43,466 bases of DNA. Source: Rubrivivax sp. GTDB taxonomy: Bacteria; Pseudomonadota; Gammaproteobacteria; Burkholderiales; Burkholderiaceae_C. Below the pieces are notes generated by a model that was not told where the DNA came from, ran no database searches, and saw only the letters and a program-made list of their open reading frames with translations. Each line of letters starts with the position of its first letter. Within the stretch, counting starts at the first letter, position 1. The stretch lies in contig JAJTGU010000165.1 of assembly GCA_021297985.1 (NCBI GenBank), forward strand, positions 1 through 43,466, read 5' to 3'. Positions 17,080-26,174 of the stretch are shown here, piece by piece. A program made the translations under genes and the position numbers.

Positions 17080-17949
17080 TCAGTCCGGGGCGCCCAGGAA
17101 GCTGTCGAAATCGGCATTGAAGGCTGCGGGGTGCTCGAAGTACGGCAGCGCCCCGGCCGGGTACACGCTTCGCCGCCAACCCGCGCAGGCCGGCACCCGA
17201 TCCATGCCGCGGTAGTCGGTGAAGTCGCCGCGTATGCCATGGCTGACCCACACGGGCGAGCGCACGGCGTCGTAAACGTTGTGGATGTCGGCGCTGAACA
17301 GCCCGCCGGCCAGGAAGTGCAGCGGTGCGAAGCGCGCGCCGGGCGCCGCAGCGGCCACCAGCGCGGCACGAAACATGGGCTCGTCGATGGCCTTGCCACC
17401 CCAGGTGCGCTCGAGAAAGTAGCGCACCACGCCGGGCCGCGTCAGGGCCCGAAACAGCGACTGCTCCCACAACGGCTGGCGCAGCAGGCGCAACATGCCG
17501 GGCACCGCGCGTGTGCTGCCGGAGGCGCCGCGCCGGTCGGCCCGGCCGTTGAAACCCGTCGGGCTGACCAACGCCAGCCGGCCCCAGTGCGCCGGCGTTT
17601 CGCTGGCCGCGCGGGCCAGGAACTCGCAGGACAGCGACACCGCCAGCGCATCGAGCCGCGTCACGCCGCAGCGCTGGCGTATCTGGGCGGCCACGGCGTG
17701 CAGCGCGTCGGTCATCAGGCGCGGCGTGTACGCGCGGTCGCTGCGCAGGCTGCAGCCGTAGCCGGGCAGGTCGATCGCAAACACCGTGCGGGTGGCGCCG
17801 TAGTGGTCGTACAGCGGGCGCACTTCGGCGGCCGATGCAGCGGCATTGACGCTGTGCACCAGCAGCAGCGGCGCGCCGCTGCCCTGCACGAAGCAGCTGA
17901 TGCCGTCGAACGTGAAGCGCTCGCCGGGCAGCGCCACGGCGCAGTTCAA
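17080..17949 (-). CDS. Alpha/beta-fold hydrolase
   Basis: A hydrolase of about 285-289 residues. The core strand/loop GSGAPLLLVHSVNAA supplies the HS-type oxyanion turn, VFAIDLPGYGCSLRSDR the following strand, and LDALAVSLSCEFLARA the nucleophile elbow: the Ser sits in V-S-L-S-C rather than the usual G-x-S-x-G. The probable acid is the Asp in HGIRGDFTDYRG and the His is in YFEHPAAFNADFDSFLG near the C terminus, so a triad is possible. The upstream part of the frame is not protein-like. The start is taken at TTG 17949, which overlaps the stop of a 42-codon ORF as TTGA; a GTG at 17937 is the alternative. Substrate unknown. Confidence 0.75.
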   Translation of the reverse strand: MNCAVALPGERFTFDGISCFVQGSGAPLLLVHSVNAAASAAEVRPLYDHYGATRTVFAIDLPGYGCSLRSDRAYTPRLMTDALHAVAAQIRQRCGVTRLDALAVSLSCEFLARAASETPAHWGRLALVSPTGFNGRADRRGASGSTRAVPGMLRLLRQPLWEQSLFRALTRPGVVRYFLERTWGGKAIDEPMFRAALVAAAAPGARFAPLHFLAGGLFSADIHNVYDAVRSPVWVSHGIRGDFTDYRGMDRVPACAGWRRSVYPAGALPYFEHPAAFNADFDSFLGAPD

Positions 17950-18074
17950 GGCCGCAGCACCCGCGCTACCGGGTGCGCACGCCGCCGGAATGCGTCGGTG
18001 ATGTCGGTGCCGATGACGGCAGTGAAGTGGTCTTCCATGGTGCGCGACTTGCCGGTCCCCTGACCTGAGGACAT
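17946..18074 (-). CDS. Small 42-residue hypothetical protein upstream of the hydrolase
   Basis: The ATG at 18074 is preceded by a strong Shine-Dalgarno sequence (AGGAGA, about eight bases upstream on the minus strand). The frame encodes a 42-residue peptide with the central segment MEDHFTAVIGTDITDAFRRR and ends at a TGA overlapping the probable TTG start of the alpha/beta hydrolase (17946-17949). No family is recognised. Two readings are possible: a genuine small protein translationally coupled to the hydrolase, or the true N terminus of the hydrolase separated from it by a frameshift. The good ribosome site, compared with the hydrolase's lack of its own, favours this being the real initiation point of the transcript's first product. 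Confidence 0.5.
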   Translation of the reverse strand: MSSGQGTGKSRTMEDHFTAVIGTDITDAFRRRAHPVARVLRP

Positions 18075-18170
18075 GGGCTTGCTCTCCTGTGCGTGGCGTG
18101 CCAGTCCCGCGACATCGCGCTGGCGCCGCATCGTAGCGGTTGCGCCATCGATGCCGCTTATCCTGAGACC

Positions 18171-21100
18171 ATGGCCTCCGAACCACCCGATCTGCAAGCG
18201 GCCATCGCCGCCCTGAACGCCCAGCGCGCCGTACTCGGCAACGAGGTGGTCGACATGGCACTTTCGGCGCTGCTCAGCCGCAACGAGAACCCGCAGGTCC
18301 AGACGCTGCGCCAGGTCAGCATCCTGTTCCTGGACATCGTGGGCTCCACCCGCCTGAGCCGGGACCTGGACCCGGAATCCCTGCATGCCGTGCTCGACAC
18401 CGCGCTGTTGCGCTGGACGGCCGTGGTGCACGCCCATCATGGCAAGGTGCTGCAGTACGCCGGCGACAGCCTGCTGGCCGTGTTCGGCGCCGAGGTGTCC
18501 AGCGAGCGCGATGCCGAAAGCGCCGTCCTCTGCGGCCTCGCCCTGCTGGCGGAGGGCGCCGCCTTCGGCCGCCGGGTGGCCCAGCAGCACCGGGTGGCGG
18601 ACACCGGCGTCCGCGTCGGCGTGCACACCGGCGGCGTGCTGCTGGGTGGCGGGGTGGACGCCGAAGGCAGCATCCGCGGCATGGCGGTGAACATCGCCGC
18701 GCGCATGGAGCAGGCCGCGCCCCCGGGCTGCCTGCGGGTCAGCCAGGACACCTGGCAGCTGGTGCGCGGCATGTTCGAAGGCGAGGAGCAGCCACCCATC
18801 CAGGTCAAGGGCATCGACCAGCCGATGCCCAGCGTGCTGGTCCGGGCGGCCAAGCCGCGGATGAGCCGCGTGGCGGCGCGCGGCATCGACAGCCTGCCCA
18901 CGCGCATGGTCGGCCGCGGCGCGGAATTGCTCGCGCTGCAGGACGCGTTCGACAAGGCAGCGCAAGGCGCGCAGCTGGCCACGATCACCGTCGTGGCCGA
19001 TGCCGGTGTGGGCAAGAGCCGGCTGCTCGACGAATTCCTGGCCTGGGCCACGGCCCAGCCGCGGGCGCTGGAGCTCTTTCGCGGCCTCACCCACCCGCAC
19101 ACCCAGAGCCAGCCCTACAGCCTGCTGCGCGACCTTCTGAGCTGGCGCCTGGGCATCGGCGAGCAGGACAGCCCTGCCACCGCCCGGGCCCTGATCGAGC
19201 AGGCCTTGCGGCCCCTGTTCGAGCACGACGACGGGGCCGAGATGGCCACCATCCATGCCCATCTGCTGGCCCACCTGGTGGGCCTGGCGCCCGACGACAG
19301 CCCGCATGTGAAGGCCCTGGGCGGCGACACGCGGCAGCTGCGCAACCGCGCCTTCCACGCCCTGGCGCAGACTTTTCGTCGGCTGGCCAGGCCACCCGGA
19401 ATGCCCGGAAGACCCGGGCCAGGTGGGAGGCTGGTGCTGCTGGCACTGGAAGACCTGCACTGGGCCGACGGTGCCAGCCTGGACTTCCTGGACCTGCTGG
19501 GCGACCTCAACGCCGACACGCCGCTGCTGGTCGTGGCGATGGCGCGTCCCAGCCTGTTCGAGCACCGCGCCGACTGGCCGCGGCACGCGCCCGGCCAGGC
19601 GCGCCGCATCGACCTGCAACCGCTGGGCGCCGACCATGCCCGTGCCTTCGCCGGCCAACTGCTGCAGCGGCTGGACGTCGTGCCGCCGGCCCTGCTCGAC
19701 CGGCTGGTGAACTGGGCCGAGGGCAACCCGTTCTACATGGAAGAGCTGGTGCAGATGCTGATCGACCAGGGCGCGATCGAGCCCGGCCCCGAGCGCTGGC
19801 AGCTGCACCAGGAACGCCTGGACGCGACGCGCATGCCGCCCAGCCTGACGGCCGTTCTGCAGGCCCGTCTGGACGGCCTGCCCGCGCCCGAGCGGCGCAC
19901 CCTTCAGGACGCCAGCGTCATCGGCGCCGTGTTCTGGGACCAGGCGCTGCACGCCCTGGACACGCAGGCAGCAGACACCCTGCCCCAGCTGACCCGCCGC
20001 GACCTGGTGCGCCACCAGGTCGGCAGTGGGCTGGAAGGTTCGCGGGAATACGCCTTTCGCCACCACCTGCTGCACCAGGTCACCTACGACAGCCTGCTGG
20101 CGCGGCAGCGACGGGCCTTGCATGCGCGGCTGGCGGCCTGGCTGCGCGCCCGGCACGGCAACCCGCATGACGCGCAGACCGGCGACACCCTGGGGCTGAC
20201 GGCCGACCACTACGACAAGGCCGGCGACATCGCCAACGCGGTCGAGTTCCACGCCCGCGCAGCCGCCCATGCCCGCGAGCGCCACGTGCCGCAGACCGCC
20301 CTGCTGCATGTGCAGCGCGCGCTGGAACTGCTGGACCGCGCCATGCCCCCCGAACGCGAGCGGCTGCCGCCCGACATCCTGTGGCGCCTGCATGAAACCG
20401 GTGAACAAGCCTGGGGCGCTCTGGGCCGACGCGAGGAACAGCGTGCCAGCCTCGTCAGCCTGAAGGCCCAGGCCGAGCTGGCCGATGACGACGAACGCCG
20501 CAGCGTCGTGGCCTTTCGGGAGGCCTTCCTGTACCTGCGCCTGGGCGACGCGACGCTGCAGGAAGCCGCAGCGCAGCGGGCCATGGCACTGGCCGAGAAG
20601 ACCGGCAACCGCATGCAACGGACGCGGGCCCTGCGCCTGCTGGCTTCGGCGCTGGAAGACCAGGGCCGGATCGACCAGGCCAAGCAGCTGGCCGAACAAG
20701 GCCTGGCGGACGCGATCGCAGGCGGCTGGCCCGATGTCGAAGCGCAGTTCTACAACGCGCTGTATTCGATTGCCGCGACCGAAGGCGAACTCGAGACCGC
20801 GCTGAAGTACAACGAGGCCGATCTCGCGATCTGCAAGGCGCAGGGCGATCTGGTGGCCCAGGCCGTCATCCACTGCAACATCGGCGAATGCTGGCTCGAG
20901 TTCGGCGACCTGCCACGGGCCCGGCAATGGCTGGACGAGAGCCTGGTGCGTCTTCGGGCCGTGGGCGAACGCACGATCGAGAGCTCGGCCCTGTCCGACC
21001 TCTCGCAGCTGGCGCTGATGCAGGGCGACGACGTCAGCGCCTTGCGCCACGCCCAGGCCGCGATCCACCTGGCACGGTCGACGCAAGCCAGCAGCTACAT

Positions 21101-21539
21101 CGTCAAGGCATTGCTGCGCGTGGGCGGGGCCGAGATGGCGCTGGGACGGGGCGCTGCGGCGCTGCAGGCCTACGGCAGCGCCTGGGCCGAAGGTGCCGAC
21201 AAGCAGAGCCCCGACCGCTTCGAAGCCGCAGCCGGCCTGGCGCAGGCGGCGCTGGCGATGGGCGATCCCGCGGCGGCGCTGGCCCACGCCGAGCCCCTGC
21301 ACGCCCATTGGCAGGCCGGCGGACGGTTCGAAGGTGCGGCGCGCCCGCGCTGGGTGATGGCGCACTGGCACGCCGTGCTGCAGGCCACCGCCCACCCGCA
21401 GGCGCCCGAGGTCCTGGCCCAGGCGCGGCAGGCCCTGATGGACGTGGCCGACCGGCTGAAGGACCCGGTGCTCCGGCAAGGCTTCCTGCAGCGCCTGCCC
21501 GAACACCGCCACCTGCTTCGGGCCATCGACGGCCGGTGA
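18171..21539 (+). CDS. Class III adenylate/guanylate cyclase with AAA ATPase and TPR domains
   Basis: A 1122-residue signalling protein. The cyclase domain spans about residues 45-225, with metal-binding Asp55 in FLDIVGSTRLS and Asp99 in YAGDSLLAVFG, and the transition-state pair Asn174/Arg178 in NIAARME. The base-recognition Lys of adenylate cyclases is Gln here (KVLQYAGD), a variant I recall as frequent in this multidomain class. An ATPase domain follows, with Walker A ADAGVGKSRLLDEF (near 276) and a Walker B region LEDLHWADGASLDFL. The C-terminal ~500 residues are TPR-like helical repeats. The ATG at 18171 is chosen because upstream sequence is not conserved in character. It is divergent from the hydrolase operon across 96 bases. 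The trigger is unknown. Confidence 0.92.
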   Translation: MASEPPDLQAAIAALNAQRAVLGNEVVDMALSALLSRNENPQVQTLRQVSILFLDIVGSTRLSRDLDPESLHAVLDTALLRWTAVVHAHHGKVLQYAGDSLLAVFGAEVSSERDAESAVLCGLALLAEGAAFGRRVAQQHRVADTGVRVGVHTGGVLLGGGVDAEGSIRGMAVNIAARMEQAAPPGCLRVSQDTWQLVRGMFEGEEQPPIQVKGIDQPMPSVLVRAAKPRMSRVAARGIDSLPTRMVGRGAELLALQDAFDKAAQGAQLATITVVADAGVGKSRLLDEFLAWATAQPRALELFRGLTHPHTQSQPYSLLRDLLSWRLGIGEQDSPATARALIEQALRPLFEHDDGAEMATIHAHLLAHLVGLAPDDSPHVKALGGDTRQLRNRAFHALAQTFRRLARPPGMPGRPGPGGRLVLLALEDLHWADGASLDFLDLLGDLNADTPLLVVAMARPSLFEHRADWPRHAPGQARRIDLQPLGADHARAFAGQLLQRLDVVPPALLDRLVNWAEGNPFYMEELVQMLIDQGAIEPGPERWQLHQERLDATRMPPSLTAVLQARLDGLPAPERRTLQDASVIGAVFWDQALHALDTQAADTLPQLTRRDLVRHQVGSGLEGSREYAFRHHLLHQVTYDSLLARQRRALHARLAAWLRARHGNPHDAQTGDTLGLTADHYDKAGDIANAVEFHARAAAHARERHVPQTALLHVQRALELLDRAMPPERERLPPDILWRLHETGEQAWGALGRREEQRASLVSLKAQAELADDDERRSVVAFREAFLYLRLGDATLQEAAAQRAMALAEKTGNRMQRTRALRLLASALEDQGRIDQAKQLAEQGLADAIAGGWPDVEAQFYNALYSIAATEGELETALKYNEADLAICKAQGDLVAQAVIHCNIGECWLEFGDLPRARQWLDESLVRLRAVGERTIESSALSDLSQLALMQGDDVSALRHAQAAIHLARSTQASSYIVKALLRVGGAEMALGRGAAALQAYGSAWAEGADKQSPDRFEAAAGLAQAALAMGDPAAALAHAEPLHAHWQAGGRFEGAARPRWVMAHWHAVLQATAHPQAPEVLAQARQALMDVADRLKDPVLRQGFLQRLPEHRHLLRAIDGR

Positions 21540-21664
21540 CGGGCCGCGCCCGGGCCGGCCCGCTGCAACAGGACGCGGCCCGCTTCGTCGCCGACACCGA
21601 GGCCAGCAAAGACGCCACACTGCACCCCTTCGTCGACACGGCCCGTCACGGCGGGCACCCCACC

Positions 21665-22114
21665 ATGCTGGATCGAATCAAGGAACTGGGCGGACAGCTC
21701 ACGACATCGGCCGCCAAGGTGGCCGGCTCGATGAAGGAAGGCGCCGACACGGTGGCCGCGCAGGCCGGTGACGCCCTGCATGCCACCCGACGCAAGGCGG
21801 CCGCGCTTGGCGAGCGGGCGGGCACGGCCGCCACCCGCGAGGCGGTGTGCCAGATGCGCGACATGCTGGCCCTGGCCGCCGAGGAGCTGCGCGCGCGGCC
21901 CGTCATCGACGGCCCGGTCACGCTCACGGCCAAGGTCGACCTCATGCTCACGTCCTTGCAGATGGAGTTCGTGCTGCACCCCGACACCCGCGTGCTGCAC
22001 GTGCCCCGGTCGGCTGCGCCCGAACCCGGCGAGGTGGCGCCGCTCGCGGTGGAGCTGACGGTTCAGCCGGCTGGCCCGGCAGCAGGCCCTGCGAGCCCGA
22101 ACACGGCCCCGTAG
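21665..22114 (+). CDS. Hypothetical protein with helical N terminus
   Basis: A 149-residue protein of unrecognised family. Residues 1-55 are alanine- and lysine-rich and predicted amphipathic/coiled (LDRIKELGGQLTTSAAKVAG), reminiscent of phasin-like or stress-type helical proteins. Residues ~60-125 look more globular (TAKVDLMLTSLQMEFVLHPD), and the end is Pro/Ala-rich. There is no signal peptide or membrane helix. It lies 125 bases behind the cyclase gene on the same strand and is convergent with the large PEP-CTERM gene. Codon use (third-position G/C) and the contiguous helical pattern support a real gene, but the function cannot be stated. Confidence 0.65.
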   Translation: MLDRIKELGGQLTTSAAKVAGSMKEGADTVAAQAGDALHATRRKAAALGERAGTAATREAVCQMRDMLALAAEELRARPVIDGPVTLTAKVDLMLTSLQMEFVLHPDTRVLHVPRSAAPEPGEVAPLAVELTVQPAGPAAGPASPNTAP

Positions 22115-22208
22115 CCCGCACGGCGACAAGGCCGCGCGGCAGGTCGCCCAAGAAGTGCAGATCGCGCACGCCCAGGCCGTCGAGCCGGTTGCTGGCGGTC
22201 CCGCAGCG

Positions 22209-25200
22209 TCAGGCTGAGGTCGCCCGGCGCCGCCGCGCCACCCAGCCGATCACGCCCAGGCCGCCCAGCAGCAGGGCCCAGGTCTGCGGCTCGGGCACGG
22301 GTGCGAACTGCAGGTACAGGTCGCCGTCCTGCATCGCCAGCTGCAGCGTGCCACCGGCCAGCGGGCTGAGGAAGCCCCGCGTGTCCAGCGCGACGCGGGA
22401 CGCGTCGAAGCCCTGGATGCCGGCATCGGTGTCGACGATCAGCCACTGCCAGGCACGGCTGGCGTCGAAGCCGGCCAGCGGCGCGGCCTGGTCGCTGCCG
22501 TCCAGCGTCGCCAGGCTGACCGTGAACTGGCTGTTGGCCGTGGTGCCCGACTGCACCGACAGGCCGCCGTCGATGTTCCACAGGTCCCAGGCCAGGCCGG
22601 CCACCCCATTGGCGTTGGCCAGCTCGACCAGAAGGCCCCCGCCGCTGCCCCAGGTGGCGTCGCCGCTGGTCACGGTGCCCGGGCTGTTGCCGGGCGAGAA
22701 GCGGCCACCGTCGCCCACCGTCACCGTGCCGAACTCGCCCGCGCCCTTGGCCAGACCGCCGAAGTTCACTTGCAGCGGGCCCACGATGCGGCCGTTGTTG
22801 ACCAGCAGGCCGCCGTTGAGCTGGATTCGGCCACCGGCGCGCATCTCGATGGTGCCGCCGGGCAGGCTGGCGGCGCCGACCGTGGTGCGGCTGCCGCCGC
22901 CCAGCACCAGGTTGCCGCTGGTGCTGGTCAGCACGCCGTTGGCGTCGACCTGGACCTGCCCGCCCGAGCTGAAGTGGCTGACGCTGGTGGTGCCGCCCAC
23001 GATGACAGTGCCGGTGGGGTTGCTGCCGGCGGTCCAGGTCAGCGTGCGCCCGCCGAAATTGCTGATTTGGCCGTCGTTGACCACGCCCACGAATGTGGTC
23101 CCCGATGCCGGCGTCAGGACCGTGCCGCCGCCCACGCGCGTGCCCACCAGGCGCCGCACGGCGCTGATGTCGTGACCGCCCGGGCCGACCAGCAGCCCGC
23201 CGTTGAGCGTGGTGTTGGTGTAGACGACCTGACCGCCGGGCCCGGCCTGCACCACCGCGAATCCAAGATTGCGTTCGCCCAGCCGCAAGGTGCCGCCGGA
23301 CACCTCGTACTCGGCCGCGCGGCTGTTGGACATCTCCAGCGTGCCGCCCTGCACCTGCACCAGACCCGTGAAGCTGTTGCTGCCGGCCAGCACCTGGGTC
23401 GAGCCGCCCGTCTTCAACAGTCCGCCGTCGCCGCTGATGCTGCCGCCGTAGCTGAAGCTGCCGCTGAAGCCGTTGAGCGTCAGCACCGGCGCGTTGGACT
23501 GTGCCGACGGCATGAGCGTGGTGCTGCCCACGCCAGTGCCGCTGATCAGCGCACCGGTGAACAGCGAGCCGCCGTCAATCTCGATGCTGCTGGCCGCCGT
23601 CCAGATCAAGGTCTGTGCAACGCTCACCAATGCGCCCGCGCGCACCTCCAGGCGACCGGTTCCACCCGGGGGCGTGTTCGTCAGGGCGCCCAGACTCACG
23701 CTTTCGGCGAGCAGCCGGGTCCCCGCGCCCGTGGCCGACAGCGTGCCGACAGAGCCGGTCTGGGCACCGAGCAAGGTGGAGAACACGGAGACCCGGCCGC
23801 CGGACTCGAGCGTGACCGTGCCGTGGCTGCCGTAGTGGAAACCGGCGAACAGGTAGCCCCAGCCGTCGAGGCTGCCACCGTTGCGTACGGTGATGCGCCC
23901 GAGGCCCCGGTTGCCGACCACCGTCTGCAAGCCGGCGTTGACCCGGCTGCCGATGCCGTCGATCAGCAGCTCAGTGCTGTCGTCGCCATCCACGAACACC
24001 GAGCTGCGGCCGTCGCCGTTGGCGGTCAGCCAGCCGCCGTTGCGCACCTCCACGCGGGACCCGGCGGCGACTTGCAGCGCCGGCCGCACGAGGGGGGAGA
24101 CTTCGGAACTGACCGAGGTCAGCGACAGGCCGCCGCCGTCCACGACCACCCCGCCGCCGCCTTCGACCACCAGGGTGGGCAGCAGGCTGCCGGTGCCGCC
24201 CAGCGTCAGGGTGCCGGTGCCTTTCTTCACCAGCCAGCTGCCGTCGGCGCCGGTGAGCGCCCCGGTGTAGCGGGTGTCGCGGTTGCTTTCGCCCACCGTG
24301 AGCTGCGTGGTGCCCAGCGCCAGCGCGCCGTTGCCGGCCAGCGCACCCAGCACCACCTGGGGCAGGCCGTTGGGGTCGAGACCGTTGTGGGTCTCGATCT
24401 GCACCGTGCTGCCGCGCAGCGCGTCCTGGTGGCCGACCACGATGCGGCCGCCGCGGATGGTGGTGGTGCCGGTGAAGGCGTTGCTGGCGCCGGCCAGGGT
24501 CTGCGCGTTGCGGCCCGTCTTCAGCAGGCTGCCGCCGCCGGTGATCGTGCCGGCGAAGCTGCCGTTGCTGACGCCGTCGAGCACGAGCGCCGCGCCACGC
24601 GCCGGGTCCGCCTGCAGCGCGATGGTGCCCACCGCGCCGTCGCTGAACAGCCGGCCGGCGTGCAGGCTGCCGCCGTTGACCGTGACGCCTGAACTCGCCG
24701 TCCAGAACACCAGCTCGTCGGACACCCGCACCTCGCCTGCGTCACGCACGGTGAGCGTGCCCGAGCCACCGCGATGGGTGGCACTCAGGCCACCGATGTT
24801 CAGGCTGCGGGTCGTCCAGCGGGCATTGCTGCCGTTGACTTCGGCGTTGCCGCTGGAGCCTGCCCCAAAGCCGAGCAGACCGACCGTGCCGGTCACCGTG
24901 CCACCGGGCCCGATCAGCAGCGAGCCGCTGCTGCCGGAGTTCACGCCGAAGATCAGATAGGTGCCGGCGGCCAGTGTCCCGCCGTCGGCGATCTGCACCG
25001 CGCCCGTGGCGGCATTGCCCACAAGGGTCTGAAAGCCGCCGGTGTTCAGCCGGGTGCCGGCCCCGGTGATGCTCAGCAGGGTGCCGTCGGCGCCATCGAC
25101 CTGCGCCGTCCAGCCCGTGGTCGATGCAGTGGCGCCGTTGCTCATCGCCAGCACCGGGCCGTTGCTGCCGGCCGCAGACCCGTTGCCCACCATCAGGCCC

Positions 25201-26081
25201 TGGTCGCTGTCGGTCAGGGTCAGGGCGCCACCCTCCAGCTGCATGCGCCCCGCCTGGACCTGCAGCGCACGGAACTGCGACGTGCCCGACCAGCGTGCCG
25301 TGCCGTTGCCAGCCTTGGTGATGCTGCCGGTGGTGCCGGTGACGTTGCCGCTGTACAGGCCGGGGGGCATGTCGTTGCCGTCAAGCGTCAGCGCGGTGGT
25401 GCCCAGCGCCAGCGCGCCACTGCCCGACAGGTTGCCCAGCGTGGCCTGTGCGAGGATGCCGAAGCTCAGGCCGTTGTCGATGTCCAGCGCCACGTGGGCG
25501 TTCTGCAGCGCCAGCGCATCGCGCAGTTGGACCTGGCCGGCCTCGATGCGCACGGTGGCGTCGTAGAGGCTGGCCCTCGCGAGCACCAGATTGCCGGTGC
25601 CGCGCTTGGTCAGCGCCAGGGTGTCGCGGTTCAGGCCCGGGGCACGCGACAGGCTGCCCTCAAGCGTGAGGTTGCCGCTGCCTTCCACCAGCAGGTTGGT
25701 GGCCAGCTGAATGTCGTTGCTGACCGAGATGCTGCTGCCGCTGTTCTGCTGCAGCCGCGCATCGTTGCCGTCGAAGCGCAGCGCATTGCCGCTTATCGCG
25801 AAGGCCCCGGCGGTGGCAGAAAAGCTCAGCGAATTCAGCGTGAAGACACTGGGAAAGTTCTGCACCGGCGACAGCCGAGCACCCCCGGCAAAGGTGAGTG
25901 CCGTGCTGGCCGAGGACACCGGCGCCTGGGCACCTTGCCAGTTGAATCGGTCGGACCAGTTGTTGCTGAATCCCGTGCCGGTCCAGGTCTGCGCCTGGGC
26001 GGCGCCGATGCCGGCGACCAGAAGTGCCAGTGCGGTCAGGGCAGAAGCCGGGCGTGCTGCGCGGCGCTTGGGACGGTGCAT
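22209..26081 (-). CDS. Giant beta-helical PEP-CTERM protein with autotransporter-type strand repeats
   Basis: A 1290-residue exported protein. The signal peptide ends near residue 30 (GIGAAQAQ). The body consists of Gly/Thr/Val-rich beta-helix turns of the autotransporter-associated (PATR) kind, for example SLLKTGRNAQTLAGASNAF and GLLKTGGSTQVLAGSNSF. It contains two tandem modules of about 365 residues (158-518 and 519-888). A region near 1120-1140 has the GDGGRFSPGNSPGT motif seen in such proteins. Instead of an autotransporter barrel it ends with a PEP-CTERM signal: VPEPQTWALLLGG, a hydrophobic helix, then ARRRRATSA. The start has a clear AGGAGA ribosome site. It is therefore probably exosortase-processed and surface-displayed or matrix-associated. 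A histidine kinase gene lies just upstream on the same strand. Confidence 0.9.
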   Translation of the reverse strand: MHRPKRRAARPASALTALALLVAGIGAAQAQTWTGTGFSNNWSDRFNWQGAQAPVSSASTALTFAGGARLSPVQNFPSVFTLNSLSFSATAGAFAISGNALRFDGNDARLQQNSGSSISVSNDIQLATNLLVEGSGNLTLEGSLSRAPGLNRDTLALTKRGTGNLVLARASLYDATVRIEAGQVQLRDALALQNAHVALDIDNGLSFGILAQATLGNLSGSGALALGTTALTLDGNDMPPGLYSGNVTGTTGSITKAGNGTARWSGTSQFRALQVQAGRMQLEGGALTLTDSDQGLMVGNGSAAGSNGPVLAMSNGATASTTGWTAQVDGADGTLLSITGAGTRLNTGGFQTLVGNAATGAVQIADGGTLAAGTYLIFGVNSGSSGSLLIGPGGTVTGTVGLLGFGAGSSGNAEVNGSNARWTTRSLNIGGLSATHRGGSGTLTVRDAGEVRVSDELVFWTASSGVTVNGGSLHAGRLFSDGAVGTIALQADPARGAALVLDGVSNGSFAGTITGGGSLLKTGRNAQTLAGASNAFTGTTTIRGGRIVVGHQDALRGSTVQIETHNGLDPNGLPQVVLGALAGNGALALGTTQLTVGESNRDTRYTGALTGADGSWLVKKGTGTLTLGGTGSLLPTLVVEGGGGVVVDGGGLSLTSVSSEVSPLVRPALQVAAGSRVEVRNGGWLTANGDGRSSVFVDGDDSTELLIDGIGSRVNAGLQTVVGNRGLGRITVRNGGSLDGWGYLFAGFHYGSHGTVTLESGGRVSVFSTLLGAQTGSVGTLSATGAGTRLLAESVSLGALTNTPPGGTGRLEVRAGALVSVAQTLIWTAASSIEIDGGSLFTGALISGTGVGSTTLMPSAQSNAPVLTLNGFSGSFSYGGSISGDGGLLKTGGSTQVLAGSNSFTGLVQVQGGTLEMSNSRAAEYEVSGGTLRLGERNLGFAVVQAGPGGQVVYTNTTLNGGLLVGPGGHDISAVRRLVGTRVGGGTVLTPASGTTFVGVVNDGQISNFGGRTLTWTAGSNPTGTVIVGGTTSVSHFSSGGQVQVDANGVLTSTSGNLVLGGGSRTTVGAASLPGGTIEMRAGGRIQLNGGLLVNNGRIVGPLQVNFGGLAKGAGEFGTVTVGDGGRFSPGNSPGTVTSGDATWGSGGGLLVELANANGVAGLAWDLWNIDGGLSVQSGTTANSQFTVSLATLDGSDQAAPLAGFDASRAWQWLIVDTDAGIQGFDASRVALDTRGFLSPLAGGTLQLAMQDGDLYLQFAPVPEPQTWALLLGGLGVIGWVARRRRATSA
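23418..25610. repeat. Two tandem ~1.1-kb modules inside the giant PEP-CTERM gene
   Basis: Module 1 is 24528-25610 and module 2 is 23418-24527 (minus strand). The translations align in order: LGNLSGSGALALGTTALTL with LGALAGNGALALGTTQLTV; ITGAGTRLNTGGFQTLVGN with IDGIGSRVNAGLQTVVGN; LVFWTASSGVTVNGGSL with LIWTAASSIEIDGGSL; ITGGGSLLKTG with ISGDGGLLKTG. They are clearly related but diverged, so the duplication is old. Confidence 0.8.
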
Positions 26082-26140
26082 GTTGCTCTCCTGGGATCGG
26101 CGGATTGCAGGTCATGGCCCCCTCACGGAGCAATACGCAG

Positions 26141-26167
26141 GTGTGCGTAGCGCGGGCGGACGCACAC
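26141..26167. promoter_or_regulatory. 8-bp perfect inverted repeat upstream of the giant PEP-CTERM gene
   Basis: GTGTGCGT (26141-26148) and ACGCACAC (26160-26167) are perfect inverted copies separated by 11 bases, 60-86 bases upstream of the ATG at 26081. The position suits an operator, perhaps for the nearby LuxR-type regulator, or an RNA hairpin. This is inference from symmetry only. Confidence 0.4.
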
Positions 26168-26174
26168 GCGTCAG

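Noticed and set aside
21948-22208. Protein-like minus-strand stretch (VRDLHFLGDLPRGLVAVR) between the hypothetical gene and the giant PEP-CTERM gene
   Set aside because: It reads somewhat like coding sequence and might be a gene remnant, but it has no good start, overlaps the 149-residue gene and matches no family I recognise.
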